From Acetobacterium fimetarium (lineage in GTDB: Bacteria; Bacillota; Clostridia; Eubacteriales; Eubacteriaceae), in contig NZ_WJBC01000004.1 in assembly GCF_014284475.1 (NCBI RefSeq), positions 124,001-188,000 of the forward strand: a DNA stretch of 64,000 nt. Direction: 5' to 3'. A program made the position numbers and the translations under genes. The notes beneath the pieces are model-generated. The model made no database searches. It saw only the letters and a list, made by a program, of their open reading frames with translations, and was not told the origin of the DNA. Of this stretch, positions 51,047-60,192 are shown in pieces; within the stretch, counting starts at the first letter, position 1, and the number at the start of each line of letters is the position of its first letter.

Positions 51047-51988
51047 CTAGCTTTTTCTGGAAATAGCTTTTTTAGCAGCAGCGACAACATCCTTTGCGGT
51101 CAGGCCGTATTTTTCCATCAGCGGCGCCACTTTTCCGGATTGTCCAAAGAGATCTTTGATGCCGACGCGTTCCATTGGAACCGGCGCCGTTTCGCAGAGC
51201 ACTTCGGCAACCGCTCCCCCGAGACCGCCGATAATGCTGTGTTCTTCCACCGTTACTATCGCTCCGGTTTTAACGGCAGCCGCTTCAATGGCAGCCGCAT
51301 CGATCGGCTTGATCGAACCCATGTTGATCACCTGGGCAGAGATGCCCTCTGCTTTGAGCAGGTCGGCCGCTTCCAGCGCCGGTCCGACCATCAGTCCGAC
51401 GGCGATGATGGTGACATCACTTCCAGCTTTAAGCAAGCTTGCTTTGCCGACTTTAAATTCGTAATCTTCATCGAAGATTACCGGCACATCACTGCGGCCC
51501 AGACGAATATAAACCGGTCCGTCAATTGCAATGGCGGCATCCATCATTTTTACGGTTTCTACGGCATCAGCCGGGCATAAAACCGTCATATTCGGAATCA
51601 CGCGCATCAGTGTGATGTCTTCCACGGACTGGTGCGAACCGCCGTCCTCGCCGACCGAGATGCCGGAGTGGGTCAAGGCGATTTTCACATTGAGCTTCGG
51701 ATAACAGATGCTGTTACGGACCACTTCATAGGCGCGTCCAGCGCCAAAAATGGCAAAAGTACTGGCAAAAGGAATTTTCCCGACTGTTGCCAGCCCGGCT
51801 GCCATTCCCATCAGATTTGTTTCTGCAATCCCGGCGTTAAAATGACGGTCGGAGCATTCCGCGGCGAAAATATTTGTCTTGGTTGCGCCGGATAAGTCCG
51901 CATCCAGAACCACCAGGTTTTCCATTTTTTTGCTCAGCTCAACCAGGTATTCGCCGTAGGCTTGTCGTGTTGATTTCATTTCTGCCAT
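51047..51988 (-). CDS. Transketolase, C-terminal subunit
   Basis: A 313-residue split-transketolase subunit with the pyrimidine-binding and C-terminal domains: VVLDADLSGATKTN, FNAGIAETNLMGMAAGLATV (catalytic Glu), HSGISVGEDGGSHQ, and TVEEHSIIGGLGGAVAE. It joins the N-terminal subunit encoded just upstream to build the ThDP site for two-carbon transfer in the pentose phosphate pathway. The start is ATG 51988, one base after the partner's stop, with GGAGG in the partner's 3' end, so translation is coupled. Confidence 0.96.
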   Translation of the reverse strand: MAEMKSTRQAYGEYLVELSKKMENLVVLDADLSGATKTNIFAAECSDRHFNAGIAETNLMGMAAGLATVGKIPFASTFAIFGAGRAYEVVRNSICYPKLNVKIALTHSGISVGEDGGSHQSVEDITLMRVIPNMTVLCPADAVETVKMMDAAIAIDGPVYIRLGRSDVPVIFDEDYEFKVGKASLLKAGSDVTIIAVGLMVGPALEAADLLKAEGISAQVINMGSIKPIDAAAIEAAAVKTGAIVTVEEHSIIGGLGGAVAEVLCETAPVPMERVGIKDLFGQSGKVAPLMEKYGLTAKDVVAAAKKAISRKS

Positions 51989-51989
51989 T

Positions 51990-52799
51990 TTATGCCTCCA
52001 ATTCTGCCAATGCCTGTTTAACTTGCTCAGCATTTGGTCCTTTTCCATGCCATCCGGCATTGTTTTCCATAAAAGATACACCTTTTCCTTTTACGGTCGT
52101 GCAAATGATCACCGTCGGTTTGTCTGCCGATTTTTTTGCCGTTTCAATCGCTTTTCGCAGCTCGTCAAAATCGTGGCCATTCTTAACCACGATGACGTTC
52201 CAGCCAAAAGCGGCAAATTTTTCGTCAATCGGATAAGGAGACATGACATCACAGACGGCGCCGTCAATCTGAAGATTGTTGTTGTCCACAAAAGCAATCA
52301 GATTGTTGAGTTTATAATGACTGGCGGCCATGGCGGCTTCCCAGACAATGCCTTCCTGGATTTCGCCGTCGCCGAGCAGCGCAAAAACTTTATAATTTTT
52401 CTTGTCCATTTTCCCGCCGAGTGCCATGCCGGTTGCGACCGAAATACCCTGGCCCAATGAGCCGGTTGACATATCAACGCCCGGAACTTTGTTCATATCC
52501 GGATGTCCCTGCAGGATCGAACCCAGCTGTCTGAGATTCTCCAGCTCTTCTTTCGGGAAAAAGCCTTTTGCTGCCAGGGTTGCATAGAGCAATGGAGCCG
52601 CATGACCTTTCGATAATACAAAACGGTCACGGTCTTGCGCCTGGGGATTTTTTTCGTCCACATTCATCTGCTCAAAATAAAGCAGGGTTACAATTTCTAC
52701 CGCCGATAACGATCCGCCCGGATGTCCCGAACTCGCTTTACCAATCATTTTCACTATATCTTTACGAATTCCCCTCGCGGTTTCTTCTAAAAATGCCAT
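51990..52799 (-). CDS. Transketolase, N-terminal subunit
   Basis: A 269-residue subunit carrying the ThDP pyrophosphate domain: [47 protein letters not shown], the metal motif [15 protein letters not shown], and [11 protein letters not shown]. It works with the C-terminal subunit. The start follows GAGGAG. It lies 21 bp after the alr gene, so it may be co-transcribed with it. Confidence 0.96.
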   Translation of the reverse strand: MAFLEETARGIRKDIVKMIGKASSGHPGGSLSAVEIVTLLYFEQMNVDEKNPQAQDRDRFVLSKGHAAPLLYATLAAKGFFPKEELENLRQLGSILQGHPDMNKVPGVDMSTGSLGQGISVATGMALGGKMDKKNYKVFALLGDGEIQEGIVWEAAMAASHYKLNNLIAFVDNNNLQIDGAVCDVMSPYPIDEKFAAFGWNVIVVKNGHDFDELRKAIETAKKSADKPTVIICTTVKGKGVSFMENNAGWHGKGPNAEQVKQALAELEA

Positions 52800-52820
52800 C
52801 TGTTTCTCCTCGTTTTTAAT

Positions 52821-54008
52821 TTAATTCATATCACTTTCAACCGTGTGCTGCTGATCCAATATATCCCGCCGGATGTTCTTGACGACGCCGTCTGCCAGGT
52901 AAACCCGGGGCACGCGTTTGTTCACCATACAGGTTATTTCATAATTGATGGTGCCAATCGCCGCCGCCAGCGTGTCGGCCGAGATATTCTCGCCGAATAT
53001 TTCGGCTTCGTCATAAAGACGGATGTCGTCAAGCTCGGAGACATCCACCATGCACTGATCCATGCAGATGTTCCCCACCACCTGGACGAGTTTCCCTTTG
53101 ATCCAGACTTTTGCCAGTCCGCTGAGCATCCGGGTAAATCCGTCCGCATAACCGATCGGCAGAGTTCCAATCAGACAGTCCCGGCTGGCCACAAAACGGT
53201 TACCGTAACTCACCGAATCGCCGGGGTGAATGGTTTTCAGATAGACGATGGTTGATTTCAGCGTCATCACCGGCTTCAAATCAATTTTCGATCGATCCAC
53301 TTCGTCTGACGGATACAACCCGTAAAGGATGATCCCCGGGCGTACCATATCAAAATGAAGCCCTTCCAGATCAAAAATCGCGGCGCTGTTGGCGATGTGT
53401 TTGATGGGAATTTTGATGTTTTTTTCCGCCAGCTTTGCAATGATGTCCGCGAAACGCCGAACCTGTTCCATGGTATAGGTCTTGTCTTCTTCATCCGCTG
53501 TTGAAAAATGACTGTAGAGTCCCTGAAGTTCAATCCCCTTGAGCTTGCTCATCGTTTCAATGACGGCTGGCGCTTCACTAAAGCCAAGCCCGATTCGGCC
53601 CATTCCCGTATCGACTTTGACGTGAATCGGATGTTTGATGCCCAGTTCTTCGCAATACTCTGATATTGCGGTCGCAAAATCCATCTGATAGACACCAGGG
53701 ATCACTGCCCACCGGATCAGGTCCGGGATCAGCTCTTTGGGGGTAAAACCCAAAAGTAAAATCTCACAGGTAATCCCCCCCTGACGCAAAACGATGGCTT
53801 CATCCATAAAGGCGACCGCCAGCATATCCGCGCCGGCGTCAACTAGGGCCTGGGCACATTCCAGACTCCCGTGTCCATACGCATCCGCTTTTACAACCCC
53901 AAGGATTTTAACATCCGGTCCTACGATTTTTCTGACTTCTTCATAATTATGTGTCAGTGCATCCAAATTAATTTCTGCCCATGTCGGTCGAAGTGCCAAT
54001 TCATCCAT
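52821..54008 (-). CDS. alr: Alanine racemase
   Basis: A 395-residue PLP-dependent racemase. RPTWAEINLDALTHNYEEVR opens the TIM barrel; the PLP Lys lies in GVVKADAYGHG (~40). HVKVDTGMGRIGL, VRPGIILYGLYPS and the catalytic Tyr in VSYGNRFVA near the second-domain boundary complete the site. NICMDQCMVDVS is another signature. It supplies D-alanine for peptidoglycan; ddl, its downstream pathway partner, is encoded ~5 kb away. Start at 54008, 4 bp after mtnN. Confidence 0.96.
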   Translation of the reverse strand: MDELALRPTWAEINLDALTHNYEEVRKIVGPDVKILGVVKADAYGHGSLECAQALVDAGADMLAVAFMDEAIVLRQGGITCEILLLGFTPKELIPDLIRWAVIPGVYQMDFATAISEYCEELGIKHPIHVKVDTGMGRIGLGFSEAPAVIETMSKLKGIELQGLYSHFSTADEEDKTYTMEQVRRFADIIAKLAEKNIKIPIKHIANSAAIFDLEGLHFDMVRPGIILYGLYPSDEVDRSKIDLKPVMTLKSTIVYLKTIHPGDSVSYGNRFVASRDCLIGTLPIGYADGFTRMLSGLAKVWIKGKLVQVVGNICMDQCMVDVSELDDIRLYDEAEIFGENISADTLAAAIGTINYEITCMVNKRVPRVYLADGVVKNIRRDILDQQHTVESDMN

Positions 54009-54012
54009 CTTT

Positions 54013-54702
54013 CTATTCGGCTCCCTGAGCCATGCTCAAAACAATGGACACGCCATTTTTAATGGAAGCTTCCAGATTGTTTTTATAATCGTCGGCAAGG
54101 TTGTCATCTGCCTTATCCGATATTGAACGAATAATCAGATACGGCACCTGATTCAAGACGGCAACCTGTCCGACGGCCGCCCCTTCCATTTCCACACAAA
54201 GACCATTGAATTCTGCCAGAACTTTCTCTTTGATTTCGCGGGAGTCCACACCTAAATCGGCAGTCGCAATCCGACCGATACGGTATGGCGCCTTGATTCT
54301 TTGTGCTGCTTCTTCCGCCAGTTTGATCAGCGTCTGATCCGCTTTGAAAAAGGTGATATCCATATTCGGAATTTCTCCCAGCGGATGTCCAAACGCTCTG
54401 GCATCCATGTCGTACTGGCAGCTGTCTTCAGAAATCACAATATCGCCAATCTCAAGATCGGGATGGACGGCTCCGGCTACCCCCACATGAATAATGGCTT
54501 TCACCTTAAAGATGTCGATCAGAATCTGAGCACACATGGCGGCATTGACTTTTCCGATGCCGCTCTTCACCGTCACAACTTCTTTCTGGTTGAGTTTTCC
54601 TTTGAAAAAGGTCATCCCGGCATGGGTGATTTTAATGCAATCCTCCATCGCCGCTTTGATATCCCTCATTTCGCTGTCCATGGCTGCAATAATACCAATC
54701 AT
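54013..54702 (-). CDS. mtnN: 5'-methylthioadenosine/S-adenosylhomocysteine nucleosidase
   Basis: A 229-residue MTA/SAH nucleosidase. [12 protein letters not shown] holds the N-terminal catalytic Glu, [12 protein letters not shown] and [20 protein letters not shown] the ribose site, [10 protein letters not shown] the substrate Glu, and [10 protein letters not shown] the catalytic Asp. It splits MTA and SAH to relieve methylation product inhibition. Its start overlaps the ispF stop by 4 bp (ATGA), so translation is coupled. Confidence 0.96.
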   Translation of the reverse strand: MIGIIAAMDSEMRDIKAAMEDCIKITHAGMTFFKGKLNQKEVVTVKSGIGKVNAAMCAQILIDIFKVKAIIHVGVAGAVHPDLEIGDIVISEDSCQYDMDARAFGHPLGEIPNMDITFFKADQTLIKLAEEAAQRIKAPYRIGRIATADLGVDSREIKEKVLAEFNGLCVEMEGAAVGQVAVLNQVPYLIIRSISDKADDNLADDYKNNLEASIKNGVSIVLSMAQGAE

Positions 54703-55187
54703 TTTATTATTTCTCCTTTCACAAGACTCACCACTGCGTTGGCAGCAATTCCCTCCTGACTTCCAGTGAAGCCAAGGCCTTCTTCGGTTGTCGCTTTGAC
54801 ACTGACACGATCCCTGGATAAATCCAGCGTTCTGCCGATATTTTCGGCCATCATTTCCATATAGGGTCGCAGTTTCGGTGCCTGAGCAATGATGGTTGAA
54901 TCAATGTTGTTGATCCGATATCCCTTCTCGTTTACCAGTTCTCCGACTTTTTTCAGAAGCACCAGACTGTCACAGCCTTTGTAGGCTTCGTCGCTGTCCG
55001 GAAAATGCTTTCCGATATCTCCGAGGGCCAGAGCGCCCAGGAGTGCATCCATGATGGCATGAACCAGAACATCCGCGTCTGAATGTCCCAGGAGACCGCG
55101 AGGATGTTCGATTTTTACTCCGCCTAAAATGAGTGCCCGGTTTTCAACCAGACGATGGACATCATAGCCTGTACCTATTCGTATCAT
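54699..55187 (-). CDS. ispF: 2-C-methyl-D-erythritol 2,4-cyclodiphosphate synthase
   Basis: A 162-residue IspF of the MEP isoprenoid pathway. Zinc ligands occur in GTGYDVHRL (Asp, His) and [20 protein letters not shown] (His); [11 protein letters not shown] and [20 protein letters not shown] are further signatures. The start is ATG 55187 behind GGAAGGAA. Adjacent ispD is not in the window. First gene of the ispF–mtnN–alr–tkt run. Confidence 0.97.
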   Translation of the reverse strand: MIRIGTGYDVHRLVENRALILGGVKIEHPRGLLGHSDADVLVHAIMDALLGALALGDIGKHFPDSDEAYKGCDSLVLLKKVGELVNEKGYRINNIDSTIIAQAPKLRPYMEMMAENIGRTLDLSRDRVSVKATTEEGLGFTGSQEGIAANAVVSLVKGEIIK

Positions 55188-55355
55188 CTTATTCCTTCCA
55201 AACATTTTATCAATTAAATTTAATCATATTTTCTGTCGTTTGTACAGGGCTTTTCAAATTGTTTCAGCCTGCACAGGTTTACATGATTCGCTTTTCCGAA
55301 CCCCGGCTTGTTGTTTATTCATACCTCTTTTAACCGGATTCTATCATAAAAAAAA

Positions 55356-55383
55356 GCAAGAAACACGCTTGCGTGTTTCTTGC
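55356..55383 (-). terminator. Terminator of tcdA
   Basis: A perfect 13-bp inverted repeat GCAAGAAACACGC/GCGTGTTTCTTGC; on the minus strand it is followed by eight T (complement of 55348-55355). Ends the transcript that includes tcdA. Confidence 0.9.
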
Positions 55384-55398
55384 GGTTTGTGACAAATT

Positions 55399-55424
55399 CC
55401 GTACCGACCAATTTGGTACTACTT
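55399..55424. repeat. Short dispersed repeat R2, copy 2
   Basis: CCGTACCGACCAATT at 55399-55413 followed by TGGTACTACT; inverted relative to copy 1 at 51001-51031. Lies between tcdA and its terminator. Confidence 0.6.
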
Positions 55425-55428
55425 TAGT

Positions 55429-56124
55429 TTAATCTTCCGCTTTCAGAAGATCCCGGACAACTTCTCCGGCAATCAGCAGTCCGGCAACCGACGGCACAAA
55501 GGCGATGCTCCCCGGCGGTGTTTCCCTGATGATCGGCTCTTCTCTTGAATAAAGCACCTTCAGCGACTTGATGCCCCGGTTTCTTAGTTCTTTGCGCATG
55601 ACTTTTGCCAGCGGACAGACGGATGTTTCATAAATATCGGTAATCCCAAAAAGACTCGGGTCCAGCTTGTTTCCGGTTCCCATACAACTGATCAGCGGCA
55701 CTTTGTTGTCCTGACATTTCACTGCCAAATCGATTTTTGCCGTCACCATATCCACGGCATCCACCACATAGTCATAATCTTCCAGATGAAACTTATCTGA
55801 ATTTTCCGGTGTATAGCATTCATGCATGGGGTGAACAATACAAAGCGGATTGATGGCGATCAGCCGACGCGCCATGACCTCCACTTTTTTCTTTCCGATT
55901 GTTTTCACATTTGCCATAATCTGGCGATTCAGATTGGTCGGATCGATGATGTCCTTGTCGACGATTGTCAGAAATCCCAAACCGCTTCTGATTAACCCTT
56001 CCGCCACAAACGATCCCACACCGCCAACGCCAAACAGAATGACCCGCGCATTCCTGAGTTTTTCCAGTCCGGACTTGCCGATAAGTTTCTCCGTCCGATC
56101 GAAAATTCCTGTCTCTGCTATCAT
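55429..56124 (-). CDS. tcdA: tRNA threonylcarbamoyladenosine dehydratase (TcdA/CsdL)
   Basis: A 231-residue E1-like (ThiF/MoeB/HesA) enzyme. The ATP-binding Gly-rich loop is VILFGVGGVGSFVAEGLIRS (~30-49). DPTNLNRQI, VVDAVDMVTAKIDL and ISCMGTGNKLDP are TcdA marks, and the catalytic Cys is probably in ETSVCPLAKVMRKEL. It closes t6A37 of tRNA to the cyclic ct6A form using ATP. Starts within a few bases of the argS stop, so it is part of the argS transcript. Confidence 0.93.
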   Translation of the reverse strand: MIAETGIFDRTEKLIGKSGLEKLRNARVILFGVGGVGSFVAEGLIRSGLGFLTIVDKDIIDPTNLNRQIMANVKTIGKKKVEVMARRLIAINPLCIVHPMHECYTPENSDKFHLEDYDYVVDAVDMVTAKIDLAVKCQDNKVPLISCMGTGNKLDPSLFGITDIYETSVCPLAKVMRKELRNRGIKSLKVLYSREEPIIRETPPGSIAFVPSVAGLLIAGEVVRDLLKAED

Positions 56125-56125
56125 T

Positions 56126-57805
56126 TTACATTCTTTCCGGAGCCGAGATGCCTAGAATTCCCAATGCATTCTCGATCACCTGCTGCGTCGCTTCAATCAG
56201 GGCAACTCTTGCCTTCATCAACACTTTATCTTCAACCCGCACATGACAGGCGTTGTAAAAGCTATGAAAAGCGGAAGCCAGATCAATCGTATAACGCGTA
56301 ATTTTGCTTGGATCCAGTCGGTCTTCGGCAGCCAGGATTTCATCCGGGAATAAAGAAAGGACTTCGATCAGATTGAATTCTTCTTTTTCAGTCAGGCGCG
56401 TTAATTCAAGCGGCGCTGCGGCATCCAGTTCTTCGGTCATCTGTCTGATGATGCTGCAGATCCGGGCATGGGCATATTGCACATAGAACACCGGGTTATC
56501 GCTGGATTGTTCCATGGCCAGATCCAGATCGAAATCGAAATGGCTGTCCGGCGACCTAAGATTAAAAAAGAAGCGGGTGGCATCCACGCCAACTTCATCG
56601 ATCAAATCCGTCAGGGCGATGGCTTTGCCCTTCCGTTTTGACATCCGGGTCACTTCCCCGTTTCGCAGCAGTCTGACCAGCTGCATGATCACGACATCGA
56701 AATTGTCTGCCGCGTCAATTCCGAGCGCTGTCAGCGCTCCCGCCAGCCGGGCAACATGCCCATGGTGATCCGCGCCCCAGACATTGATGCAGCGGTCAAA
56801 ACCCCTGGTGATATATTTATTCGCGTGATACGCGATATCGCCCATGAAATAAGTCGGTATTCCATTGGCACGAACCAGCACGTCGTCCTTTTCTGACCCG
56901 AATTCGGTTGACTTGAACCACAACGCGCCGTCTTTCTCGTAGGTGTAGCCGCCTTTTTTCAAGCGCACAATCGTATCTTCAATGGCACCGCTGTCGTAGA
57001 GGCTTTGTTCTGAAAACCAGACATCGTAATGAATGCCGTAAGCTGCCAGATCGCTTTTTATCTGATCAAGGTTCTTGTTCAACGCGTAATCGATGAGCAG
57101 CTCTTTGCGTTCGGCGGACTCCATCGCTTGATGGACGTCGCCATGCTCGGCAATAAAATTTTTCATATGCTCGGTGATGTCCTCGCCCTGATAACCGTCT
57201 TCCGGGAATGGAACATCCTCGCCCAGCAGTTGCCTGTAGCGGGCATCCAGAGAATCGCCGAATTTGACGATCTGGTTGCCGGCATCATTGATATAGAATT
57301 CTCTGGTAACCTCGTATCCGGTCCAGTCGGCGATGGACGCCAGAATATCGCCAATCGCCCCGCCCCGGGCATTTCCCATATGCATAGGGCCAGTCGGGTT
57401 GGCTGAGATGAATTCCAGGTTGAAGGTTTTGCCCGCGTGCTTTTGGCTGCGTCCGTAATCTTTTTTCATCGCGGCGATCTCTTCCAGCACCGGATAATGC
57501 CATGATTTCTTCAGCTTGAAATTGATAAAGCCCGGTCCCGCTATTTCCACCGAGTCGATGCAGGAACCCTCGGTTTCGATGTTAGCGACTAATGTTTCAG
57601 CAATAAAGCGTGGCGGTTTTTTTGTTTGTTTTGGCAACTGCATCGCAATATTGGTTGAATACTCTCCGTGCTCTTTTTCTCTTGGAATTTCCAGGAAAAG
57701 ATCCGGCATCGTTTCGACGGCAAAGGCTCCCGAAGCGACGGCTTTATCCAGCGCTTTCGCGGTTATCTCTTTTATCTGCTCACTTATCTTATCGCGTATA
57801 TACAT
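56126..57805 (-). CDS. argS: Arginyl-tRNA synthetase
   Basis: A 559-residue class I synthetase. The N-terminal Add-1 domain (~1-110) is followed by the HIGH-type signature SANPTGPMHMGNARGG (HMGN variant), NDAGNQIVKFGDSLDA and the KMSKS-type loop RMSKRKGKAIAL. The C-terminal anticodon-binding domain has NPVFYVQYAHARICSI and FHSFYNACHV, both ArgRS signatures. Translation begins at ATG 57805 behind GAGGAAA; the open frame upstream is not conserved and holds a long hairpin. Confidence 0.97.
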   Translation of the reverse strand: MYIRDKISEQIKEITAKALDKAVASGAFAVETMPDLFLEIPREKEHGEYSTNIAMQLPKQTKKPPRFIAETLVANIETEGSCIDSVEIAGPGFINFKLKKSWHYPVLEEIAAMKKDYGRSQKHAGKTFNLEFISANPTGPMHMGNARGGAIGDILASIADWTGYEVTREFYINDAGNQIVKFGDSLDARYRQLLGEDVPFPEDGYQGEDITEHMKNFIAEHGDVHQAMESAERKELLIDYALNKNLDQIKSDLAAYGIHYDVWFSEQSLYDSGAIEDTIVRLKKGGYTYEKDGALWFKSTEFGSEKDDVLVRANGIPTYFMGDIAYHANKYITRGFDRCINVWGADHHGHVARLAGALTALGIDAADNFDVVIMQLVRLLRNGEVTRMSKRKGKAIALTDLIDEVGVDATRFFFNLRSPDSHFDFDLDLAMEQSSDNPVFYVQYAHARICSIIRQMTEELDAAAPLELTRLTEKEEFNLIEVLSLFPDEILAAEDRLDPSKITRYTIDLASAFHSFYNACHVRVEDKVLMKARVALIEATQQVIENALGILGISAPERM

Positions 57806-57881
57806 TCTGTTTCCTCTCACTTTTCTTTTATGTTTAGGTATTTGTGAAACTTTTATAACACAAACAGAAGTTGCTTTGATG

Positions 57882-57971
57882 TCGGTTTCCGCAACCAATT
57901 TGGTAACGTGTAGGCGAACAGTCCTAAGACTGTCCGCCGTACAGTGTACAAATTGGTTCGCGCAAACCGGC
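57882..57971. repeat. ~90-nt imperfect inverted repeat upstream of argS
   Basis: Outer arms: CGGTTTCCGCAACCAATTTG (57882-57901) against the complement of CAAATTGGTTCGCG…AAACCG (57949-57970). An inner perfect stem is ACAGTC-CTAA-GACTGT (57918-57933). The whole can fold into one long hairpin in the argS leader; no T-box consensus was seen. Confidence 0.6.
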
Positions 57972-58021
57972 AGCGAAGCTCACAATCGTTTTGCAAACAC
58001 CTATTCTTTCATTTTAACGTT

Positions 58022-58052
58022 AAAGGAGAAGCACCCTTGGCACTTCTCCTTT
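58022..58052 (-). terminator. Hairpin after DUF1934 gene
   Basis: AAAGGAGAAG (58022-58031) and CTTCTCCTTT (58043-58052), perfect 10-bp stem, loop of 11; only three T follow on the minus strand, so termination is moderate at best. Confidence 0.6.
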
Positions 58053-58075
58053 TCATGGCTTTCCTGTCCCTGGTA

Positions 58076-58507
58076 TTACTGGGTGATTTTAATGTTTAAA
58101 ACATTCTGGGAATTAGTGACGCCCTCAATTTCAATGTCGTAATCGACGGATACCTTGATCGGTTCCTGATCCTCGTTATAATTGACAAATACGTCCTTGG
58201 TGAAAATTCCCATGGTCACATCCCCATAAGGTGTGGAATACCACGTCAGGTTGCGTTTTCCGCTTTCGAACTCCATAATGGAATTGGTGGTTCCCAATCG
58301 AATGACCGATACTTTCTGATCGTCGACACATACCGTCGTCGTCGTCCCTTCCATTCCTGAAACTTCCGATTCCGCATAAGTGACGCATGATCGATTATTA
58401 TCTTTATATAAGTCTCCTTCGGTCAAAAATTCCAGAGTTTCTTTATCTTCTTCATCCTTTATCGTTCCCGAAATGGATAACCATACTTTTTTTCTTTGCT
58501 CAGTCAT
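58076..58507 (-). CDS. DUF1934 (YwiB-like) β-barrel protein
   Basis: A 143-residue protein of the DUF1934 family (Bacillus YwiB type). It opens KKVWLSISGTIKDEED and alternates β-strands with SEVSGMEGTTTTVCV, TTNSIMEFESGKRNLTWYST, PYGDVTMGIFTKDV and VDYDIEIEG, which fits a lipocalin-like barrel. The start is ATG 58507 behind GGAGGG. Family members stand next to argS in Bacillus-type genomes, as here (~270 bp upstream of argS). Biochemical role unknown. Confidence 0.85.
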   Translation of the reverse strand: MTEQRKKVWLSISGTIKDEEDKETLEFLTEGDLYKDNNRSCVTYAESEVSGMEGTTTTVCVDDQKVSVIRLGTTNSIMEFESGKRNLTWYSTPYGDVTMGIFTKDVFVNYNEDQEPIKVSVDYDIEIEGVTNSQNVLNIKITQ

Positions 58508-58591
58508 TGATTCCCTCCTGGAGGTATAATTTCTCAAACCATTAAACCATTGATTGGTTTTTTTATCAAGAAAAATTATCTTCTTAAGCTT

Positions 58592-59647
58592 TTATTTGGT
58601 TACGGTAACACGCTTGCGATCCGCGGTTGCAATAATCCGGTCGACAAGTTCTGTATACCCAATTCCAGTCGCTTCCCACATTTTGGGATACATACTGATA
58701 TTGGTAAAGCCGGGCAGGGTATTGACTTCATTGATCAGGATGCGATCATCTGCGGTAACGAAAAAATCAACCCGTGAAAGGCCGGAACCTTCAATTGCAT
58801 CAAATGCCTTGACGGCGTATTCTCTTACTTTTTCCCGGAGTGCCTCTGAGATATTTGCCGGGATCTCAACTTTTGAATCTTCCGTGTCTGAATATTTTGC
58901 TTCATAATCATAGAATTCCTTTGAAGGTATGACTTCTCCCGGAATCGATGCCCGCGTTACGCCGTCCTGATCCAGCACTGCACATTCAATTTCGCGGCCT
59001 TTTACAAAAGCTTCAAGGATCAGTTTGTTATCGTAATGGAAGGCTTCTTCAATAGCAGACAGCAATTCGTTCCGGTCATGGGCTTTAGTGATACCAACAC
59101 TTGATCCCATGTTCGCCGGTTTAACAAAAATCGGATAGCCCAAAGCGTCTTCTGCTTCTTTCAACTTTCCTTCGGCATCTTTTTTCCAGTCCTTTTTCCG
59201 GAAATACACGTATTTTCCGGTTGGAATCCCCACGCTTTCAAACATTATTTTTGAAAAAACCTTATCCATCCCCACTGCTGAACTCAAAACACCGCAACCA
59301 ACATAGGGTTTATTCAACATCTCAAAAACCCCTTGAATGGTTCCGTCTTCCCCCATTGGTCCATGAAGCACCGGAAAGAAAATATCGACTTTTGCGATTT
59401 CCGGATGTGAAAAAATGGAGAAATCTCCGACCAGATGATCGACATCCTGTTCCCATGAGCCATCTTTTATTTTTTCATAAGCTCCGGAGTATAAATACCA
59501 TTTGCCGTTTTTGGTTATCCCGATGGTGACAATATCATATTTATTCCGGTCAATCGCACCCAGAACATTATAGGCGGAAACACGGGAGACCTCATGCTCT
59601 CCTGATTGTCCTCCAAAAACTACGCCGATATTCAATTTATTTTCCAT
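58592..59647 (-). CDS. ddl: D-alanine–D-alanine ligase
   Basis: A 351-residue ATP-grasp ligase. VVFGGQSGEHEVSRVSA opens the N-terminal domain. LHGPMGEDGTIQGVFE, YPIFVKPANMGSSVGITKA (ATP-binding loop), KGREIECAVL and a LINEVNTLPGFTNISMYPKM end with metal-binding Glu/Asn complete the site. It joins two D-Ala for peptidoglycan precursors. The residue after GFT and the KMWEATGI end fit normal D-Ala-D-Ala ligases; no vanX/vanH neighbours were seen. Start ATG 59647 behind GAGGT. Confidence 0.96.
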   Translation of the reverse strand: MENKLNIGVVFGGQSGEHEVSRVSAYNVLGAIDRNKYDIVTIGITKNGKWYLYSGAYEKIKDGSWEQDVDHLVGDFSIFSHPEIAKVDIFFPVLHGPMGEDGTIQGVFEMLNKPYVGCGVLSSAVGMDKVFSKIMFESVGIPTGKYVYFRKKDWKKDAEGKLKEAEDALGYPIFVKPANMGSSVGITKAHDRNELLSAIEEAFHYDNKLILEAFVKGREIECAVLDQDGVTRASIPGEVIPSKEFYDYEAKYSDTEDSKVEIPANISEALREKVREYAVKAFDAIEGSGLSRVDFFVTADDRILINEVNTLPGFTNISMYPKMWEATGIGYTELVDRIIATADRKRVTVTK

Positions 59648-59688
59648 TTCATTAACCTCACTTTTCTCTGTCAAACTCTATCAGAATT

Positions 59689-60180
59689 CTATTTTATGCA
59701 TTCCAGAAAATCTTCTTCTGTAATCACCCGAATGCCATGCTCTTTTAAATAAGCCGCCGTAATCCCGTCACCATCGATCAGACTTTCGCTGAACGTACCG
59801 TCGTAGATTTTGCCACAGCCGCAAGAAGGGCTTTTGCTTTTCATGATAGCAATTTTTGCACCTGATGTCCGCGCGGCAGCAAGGGCTCGTTCTGCACCCA
59901 ACTGATAGAGTTCGGTCACGTCAATTTTTTTATCATTATACACTTTTCGTTCTCCGTTGGCCATCACTATTTCAGCCGGATCTCTCGGTGTTGTCATTCC
60001 TGCCAGTACCTCGGGACAAACCGGGATGGCTTGTCCGTACAGCAGCATATCCCGCAATTCTCCAACAAGGCTATCCTCTTCTTTATAGTTAATCTTCATC
60101 CCCAATAAGCAGCCTGACACCAAAATTGGTTTTTTCTCGTTGATTGCTTCCTTTAAACAATTAAAATCTTTTTGATTCAT
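59689..60180 (-). CDS. DUF523 protein
   Basis: A 163-residue DUF523 protein. Conserved motifs: LVSGCLLGMKINYKE (Cys, ~23), IPVCPEVLAGMTTPRDPAEI and IMKSKSPSCGCGKIYDGTFS with a Ser-x-S-C-G-C core. Four conserved Cys suggest an Fe-S or metal site. Function unknown. The start follows GGAG; it stands between ddl and a hexapeptide protein and is probably in the same transcript. Confidence 0.92.
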   Translation of the reverse strand: MNQKDFNCLKEAINEKKPILVSGCLLGMKINYKEEDSLVGELRDMLLYGQAIPVCPEVLAGMTTPRDPAEIVMANGERKVYNDKKIDVTELYQLGAERALAAARTSGAKIAIMKSKSPSCGCGKIYDGTFSESLIDGDGITAAYLKEHGIRVITEEDFLECIK

Positions 60181-60192
60181 CTCTTTTCTCCT

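Noticed and set aside
57806-58075. T-box riboswitch in the argS leader
   Set aside because: No AGGGTGGAACCGCG-like T-box sequence or antiterminator partner is present; only a long hairpin.
58592-59647. Vancomycin-type D-Ala-D-Lac ligase
   Set aside because: Motifs and neighbourhood fit housekeeping Ddl; no vanH/vanX/vanS/vanR genes around.
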